The notes under the pieces are model-generated. The model did not search any database. It had not been told where the DNA came from and saw nothing but the letters and a program-made list of their open reading frames with translations. From assembly GCF_000787855.1 (NCBI RefSeq), contig NZ_BBPQ01000042.1, forward strand, positions 1 to 51,638: a stretch of DNA of 51,638 bases, given 5' to 3'. Source of the stretch: Streptacidiphilus anmyonensis. GTDB taxonomy: Bacteria; Actinomycetota; Actinomycetes; Streptomycetales; Streptomycetaceae. The position numbers and the translations under genes were made by a program. Positions 48,324 through 51,638 of this stretch are shown here, one piece after another. The first letter of the stretch is position 1; every line of letters starts with the position of its first letter.

Positions 48324-48490
48324 CCGGCAGGCCTGAGGGCCGGGGGACCCCCGCGCTGCGTTGGCGGCACGCCCAAGTACGCCCAGTACGAGGGCGCCCC
48401 TCCGCCGTGCATCTGGCCGCGCCGTGGGGCACCCCCGGCCGGAGGCCGGGGGAGACCCGGGCTGATCCGGCGCGAGTCCGAAGACAGGCC
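48324..48490. other. Palindrome-rich intergenic stretch
   Basis: Contains CCCCCGGCC-GGA-GGCCGGGGG (48432-48452, perfect) and a block with two TACGCCCAGTAC/AAGTACGCCC-like parts. No gene is seen. The look is that of a dispersed non-coding element or a compound terminator for the convergent icmA and TetR genes. Confidence 0.5.
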
Positions 48491-49111
48491 CTAGCCTGCG
48501 GCGATCTCCGTCAGCGGGGCGAGCAGCAGGGTGGTGAAGGCGCTGATCCACTCCGCCGTGGCGGGCTCGCCGCTGACCAGCATGCGGTGGACGACCGTGC
48601 CCGCCACGGTGTCGAAGATGATGTCGACCGCTGCCGAGGCCATCTCCTCGCAGGAGTCCATGGGCAGTTCGCCGCGGGTCTGCGCGGCCGCGCGGCCGGC
48701 GATGACGAGACGTTTCTGCGGCTCGATGATGGACTCGCGCACGCGCTTGCGCAGCAGCGGGTCGCGGGTCGCCTCGGCGAAGAGCGCGAGCAGCGCGGCC
48801 TGGGTCTCCGGCGCGGACAGCAGCGCGGCGAACTGGGCGACCACGGCCTCGATGTCGGCGCGGAGGCTGCCGAGATCCGCCATCTCCAGCTCGTCCAGCT
48901 GTTCCGCGACCGCCGCGACGACGAGTTCGTTCTTCGAGGGCCAGCGCCGGTAGAGCGTCGTCTTGGCGACGCCCGCGCGCGCGGCGACGTCGCCCATGGT
49001 GAGGCCGCCCCAGCCCAGCTCCGCCAGTGCCTCGCGGGTGGCCGCGAGGATCGCGCCGTCCGCGTCGGCGTTGCGCGGGCGGCCCTTGCGGGGGCCGGAC
49101 GGTGCGGTCAC
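48491..49111 (-). CDS. TetR-family transcriptional regulator
   Basis: The 206-aa protein has the helix-turn-helix AILAATREALAELGWGGLTMGDVAARAGVAKTTLYRRWPSKNELV (residues ~20-65), preceded by a basic start PRKGRPRN. The C-terminal ligand domain is all-helical (TetR C-terminal type seen in AcrR-like proteins). It starts at GTG 49111 with AAGGAG upstream. The divergent gap to the next gene holds a TetR-like palindrome. Ligand unknown. Confidence 0.92.
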   Translation of the reverse strand: MTAPSGPRKGRPRNADADGAILAATREALAELGWGGLTMGDVAARAGVAKTTLYRRWPSKNELVVAAVAEQLDELEMADLGSLRADIEAVVAQFAALLSAPETQAALLALFAEATRDPLLRKRVRESIIEPQKRLVIAGRAAAQTRGELPMDSCEEMASAAVDIIFDTVAGTVVHRMLVSGEPATAEWISAFTTLLLAPLTEIAAG

Positions 49112-49238
49112 GTCGGCTCCTTGTGTGACGACTGGGTTAACGAAGGCTACTCGTCGGTACTCCTGTCGCCGAGACGCCGTCCGGAAGAGTGGCGCAGCTC
49201 ACCCGAATCCTGCTGCGCGGCGTCCCGGGCTCGATATA

Positions 49239-49255
49239 CGCTACGACTCGTAGCG
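49239..49255. promoter_or_regulatory. TetR-type operator candidate
   Basis: CGCTACGA-C-TCGTAGCG is a perfect 17-bp dyad with one central base, the usual layout of TetR operators. It lies in the 298-bp gap between the TetR gene and the divergent thioredoxin-like gene; the rest of the gap shows no gene. Confidence 0.55.
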
Positions 49256-49409
49256 AAAGAGCGACAACCACGCTGTCGCGCGGATGGGGATCCGCGCTCG
49301 CTGAACAGTACGACCTTGTCACGCGCGTCACAGCCCCCGTGGTCCTGCATCCGGCAGCACAGCGGGGGTATTGGTGCGAACGGACCGGCCGACGGGGGAG
49401 GATAGGCCC

Positions 49410-50387
49410 ATGCAGCCACGGAACAACATGTCCCTGCGCGGCGCGGTCGACCTCGCCGCGGTCAAGGCGGCCGCCGACGCCGCCGCCAAGGCGGAGCAGA
49501 TGCGCGCCGAGCGCGCCAGAAAGGCCGAAGCGAGCGGAGCGGACGCAGCGGCCGAGCCTCTGATCTTCTCCGTCAACGAGGCCGACTTCGAGGCCCAGAT
49601 CGTCCCCCTCTCGGCCGAGGTCCCGGTGCTGCTGCTGTTCTGGGCCGAGGGCTACGGCCCGGCCGAGCAGCAGGTCCCGGTGATGGAGGCGCTGGCCGAG
49701 GAGTACGACGGCCGCTTCGTGCTGGCCGAGGTGGACGTCCGCGAGAACCAGCGTCTGGCCCAGCAGCTCCAGCTGCGCGACCTGCCGACGGTGCTGGTCG
49801 TCGTCGCCGGCCAGCTGATCCCGCTGTTCGAGGGCCCGGCCCTGGCGGAGGAGATCCGTCCGCTGCTGGACCAGCTGATCAAGGAGGCCGCCGAGCGCTT
49901 CGGCATCGCCGGCGAGCCCGGCGCCCGCAGCGGCAAGGGCGAGCCGAGCCCGGCCGAGGACGTCGAGCTCCCGCAGGATCCCGCGCTCGCGCTGGCGCAC
50001 CAGGCGCTCGACGCCGGTGACCTGGGCGGCGCCGTCCAGGCCTACCGCAACGTGCTGGCCGAGCAGCCGGGCAACGAGGAGGCCAAGCTGGGCCTGGCTC
50101 AGGCGGAGCTGCTCCAGCGGGTGCAGGGCCTGGACCCGGCGGCCGTGCGGGCCGCCGCCGCGGAGAAGCCGAACGACGCCGAGGCTCAGATCGCCGCGGC
50201 CGACCTCGATCTGGTGGGCGGTCATGTGGACGACGCCTTCGGGCGCCTGGTCGACACCGTGGGCCGCACCTTCGGCGAGGAGCGCGACAAGGTGCGTCTC
50301 CACCTGCTCTCGCTCTTCGAGGTGATCGGCGCCGAGGACCCCCGGGTTGTGAAGGCCCGGGGGGCACTGGCACGCAAGCTCTTCTGA
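49410..50387 (+). CDS. Thioredoxin-like TPR protein (YbbN/CnoX type) without active cysteines
   Basis: The 325-aa protein starts MQPRNNMSLRGAVDLAAVKAAADA; GGGGGAGGA precedes ATG 49410. An Ala/Lys-rich helix is followed by a thioredoxin fold (residues ~55-165) in which the CGPC site reads YGPA, so it cannot do disulphide exchange. TPR-like helices follow (LALAHQALDAGDLGGAVQAYRNVLAEQPGNEEAKLGLAQAELL-type pattern), and the protein ends ARGALARKLF. YbbN/CnoX relatives act as chaperones or holdases. The gene lies close to a TetR operator candidate but its regulation is not shown. Confidence 0.9.
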   Translation: MQPRNNMSLRGAVDLAAVKAAADAAAKAEQMRAERARKAEASGADAAAEPLIFSVNEADFEAQIVPLSAEVPVLLLFWAEGYGPAEQQVPVMEALAEEYDGRFVLAEVDVRENQRLAQQLQLRDLPTVLVVVAGQLIPLFEGPALAEEIRPLLDQLIKEAAERFGIAGEPGARSGKGEPSPAEDVELPQDPALALAHQALDAGDLGGAVQAYRNVLAEQPGNEEAKLGLAQAELLQRVQGLDPAAVRAAAAEKPNDAEAQIAAADLDLVGGHVDDAFGRLVDTVGRTFGEERDKVRLHLLSLFEVIGAEDPRVVKARGALARKLF

Positions 50388-50936
50388 CGGGTGTCACCTT
50401 TGTGAGCGTGTTGCGGGGATGTGTCGACACGGTGATTAGGTTTATCAAATCTTGACATTCCGGCGAGACGGTCACGCAAAGTGGCCGTCTTCGCCTGTTG
50501 TGCCCACCTTTCCTGCGGGTTGGCCCTGAGTGCCTGTCAGTCGCGCTCACGGAGCGTCATGTCGGGCGCACCGCGAAGTGGAGCCCGGTTCACGTGTTCC
50601 TTACTCATCGGTAATGAACCACTTGTGCAGAGGCTCCGCATGGACCACGATCAGCACGCTCGGTCCATCACTCATATCCCCGGCAGCCGGTCGGGGGCGG
50701 GGGACGGAATCCCCACCGAGCGGGGTGTCGGTTCGCCGGCATCTGAGTTGAGGACAGGGGGGTCTCCGTCCAGCGGATGGAGCCTGTACTCGCAACGGGC
50801 GTGCCCCTCGGCACGCTCGAGTGGTTGTCGCTCGGGGGTGCTCTCACCTCCCGAGGACGTAGCTCTTCTCCCCATCTCCGGCCGGGCCCCCACACCTCGC
50901 CGGGAGATGTACGTCCGAGAAGGAGGATCTCGACTC
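50388..50936 (+). promoter_or_regulatory. Long intergenic/leader region before the DUF6230-type gene
   Basis: 549 bp without a convincing gene. TTGACA (50452-50457) with CAAAGT 19 bp later (50477-50482) is a promoter candidate; GTGTCGACAC (50421-50430) is a perfect palindrome upstream. TTAC-TCATCG-GTAA (50601-50614) is a possible operator. A large stem-loop (50855-50916) sits next to the ribosome site. Confidence 0.5.
50855..50916 (+). promoter_or_regulatory. Large stem-loop just upstream of the ribosome site
   Basis: GGACGTA (50855-50861) pairs with TACGTCC (50910-50916). Inside it, CATCTCCGGC (50873-50882) pairs with GCCGGGAGATG (50899-50909), leaving an 11-nt bulge on the 5' side. The Shine-Dalgarno AGGAGG begins at 50921. 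Confidence 0.55.
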
Positions 50937-51569
50937 ATGTCCCAGACCTTCGGCAAGACCCGCTGGAAGCGGTTCGCCGTCGTCATGGTCCCGACGCTGG
51001 CCGCGACCGCCGCCGTCGGTGTCAGCATCGCCCAGGGCGCGCTCGCCGCGTCCTTCGCGCTCTCCGGCGCGTCGTTCAAGGTCGAAGCCGGCCAGCTGCA
51101 CGGCGACGGGTTCTCGCAGTACGGCACCGTCGACGCGGTGGTGGACAGCAAGGGCGCCAAGACCAACCTGCCGGTGGCGGTCTCGGGCTTCAACAGCGCG
51201 AGCATCACCAACCTGTGCCAGTCGGTCGACGTGCCGATGCCGTGGGGTGACTACACCCTGCGCATCACCGCCGGTGACGCGGGCACCCCGGTCCAGGCGT
51301 CGAAGCTGTTCATCGACATGACGGACCTGAAGGCCGACACCGCGACCTTCAACAACATCAACATCGGTGTCGCCGGCGGCGCCATCAGCAAGGGCCCGGT
51401 GGACTCCACCTCCGCCGGCCAGCCGGGCTTCGCGGGCAGCTTCGGCCAGGAGGCGGACTCCGCCGACCTGACCAACGTCAAGCAGACGGCGTGGGCCACC
51501 TCGGCCGGCACCTTCGCTCTGGCGAACATGCACCTCAACCTCTCGTCCGGCAGCAACCCCTGCTTCTGA
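50937..51569 (+). CDS. DUF6230-type secreted or membrane protein
   Basis: The 210-aa protein starts MSQTFGKTRWKRFAVVMVPTLAATAAVGVSIAQGALAAS-like: a basic start, one hydrophobic segment and an Ala-x-Ala site, so it is exported or membrane-held. The rest is beta-rich with many small residues (FALSGASFKVEAGQLHGDGF, MTDLKADTATFNNINIGVAGG) and two cysteines, one in ITNLCQSV and one in the C-terminal SNPCF. It resembles the streptomycete DUF6230 family, usually followed by a DUF6114 gene outside this window. Function unknown. AGGAGG lies 10 nt before the ATG. Confidence 0.8.
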   Translation: MSQTFGKTRWKRFAVVMVPTLAATAAVGVSIAQGALAASFALSGASFKVEAGQLHGDGFSQYGTVDAVVDSKGAKTNLPVAVSGFNSASITNLCQSVDVPMPWGDYTLRITAGDAGTPVQASKLFIDMTDLKADTATFNNINIGVAGGAISKGPVDSTSAGQPGFAGSFGQEADSADLTNVKQTAWATSAGTFALANMHLNLSSGSNPCF

Positions 51570-51597
51570 CGTAACCGAGGTACCGGGGTCTTTCGGC

Positions 51598-51619
51598 GGG
51601 GAGGGCCTGTCCCCTCCCC
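51598..51619 (+). terminator. Terminator after the DUF6230-type gene
   Basis: GGGGAGGG (51598-51605) and CCCTCCCC (51612-51619) form a stem with a 6-nt loop; a C-run follows. It may be only partial termination if a partner gene follows. Confidence 0.55.
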
Positions 51620-51638
51620 CCCCCCTTCGCTGCCCTCC

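Noticed and set aside
49189-49563. 124-codon open frame across the TetR divergent gap
   Set aside because: Runs out of frame into the thioredoxin-like gene and covers the operator palindrome.

Overview
This high-GC window carries dense + and - strand genes with GTG/TTG starts and purine-rich ribosome binding sites. The product set (Rho with a long disordered N-terminus, NucS, FilP, Scy, IcmA and many LCP/MarR/TetR-type proteins) marks it as chromosomal core of a Streptomyces or a close relative in the Streptomycetaceae. From memory, the gene order follows the S. coelicolor interval from rho through the atp operon and filP/scy to icmA. I see no phage, insertion sequence, CRISPR array, tRNA or rRNA.

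Layout. 1-6.6 kb: rho (5' end cut off), an LCP cell-wall ligase, then the translation set rpmE-prfA-prmC-tsaC and a low-molecular-weight phosphatase. 6.8-9.6 kb: a divergent glyA paralog and a WecA-type transferase that starts lipid-linked cell-wall glycopolymers. 9.7-17.5 kb: the complete F1Fo ATP synthase operon atpI-B-E-F-H-A-G-D-C, closed by a strong hairpin. 17.6-22.5 kb: a DUF2550 protein, a MarR regulator, a cobalamin adenosyltransferase, an Asp-type MurA, a small membrane protein, a 3-hydroxyacyl-CoA dehydrogenase and a STAS protein. 22.6-31.8 kb: a membrane-anchored ATPase with a Ser/Thr/Pro tail, the mismatch endonuclease NucS, a conserved hypothetical protein, a luciferase-like oxidoreductase, a small Cys/His protein, an ABC exporter pair, an alpha/beta hydrolase and a methyltransferase. 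31.9-38 kb: filP and a very long scy, the coiled-coil cytoskeleton of tip growth. 38.2-41.2 kb: methylmalonyl-CoA epimerase, thiolase and MeaB. 41.3-46.4 kb: an accessory stretch with a metallo-beta-lactamase-fold hydrolase, a SnoaL-like protein, a frameshifted MerR gene, two MarR regulators, a DUF2127 protein and two DUF3817 membrane proteins. 46.5-51.6 kb: icmA, a TetR regulator, a YbbN-like thioredoxin/TPR protein and a secreted or membrane DUF6230-type protein.

How it fits together. Four systems dominate: translation termination and tRNA modification, ATP synthesis, polar growth and cell-wall precursor supply (MurA, LCP, WecA-like, FilP, Scy), and B12-dependent short-chain acyl-CoA metabolism (adenosyltransferase, MeaB, epimerase, IcmA, thiolase, 3-hydroxyacyl-CoA dehydrogenase). 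The B12/acyl-CoA genes are spread over 30 kb rather than held in one operon.

The points most worth a second look are: the GlyA paralog that has lost the Asp and His around the cofactor; a near-identical internal duplication in scy; paired 20-bp repeats in the icmA promoter; a one-base frameshift in the MerR gene; a dispersed ~105-bp palindromic element; a structured leader before the last gene; and an unusually regular set of apparently leaderless promoters. I did not find a clearly new multi-gene system. The nearest candidates are the DUF3817-MarR-DUF3817 cluster and the membrane ATPase next to the STAS gene.
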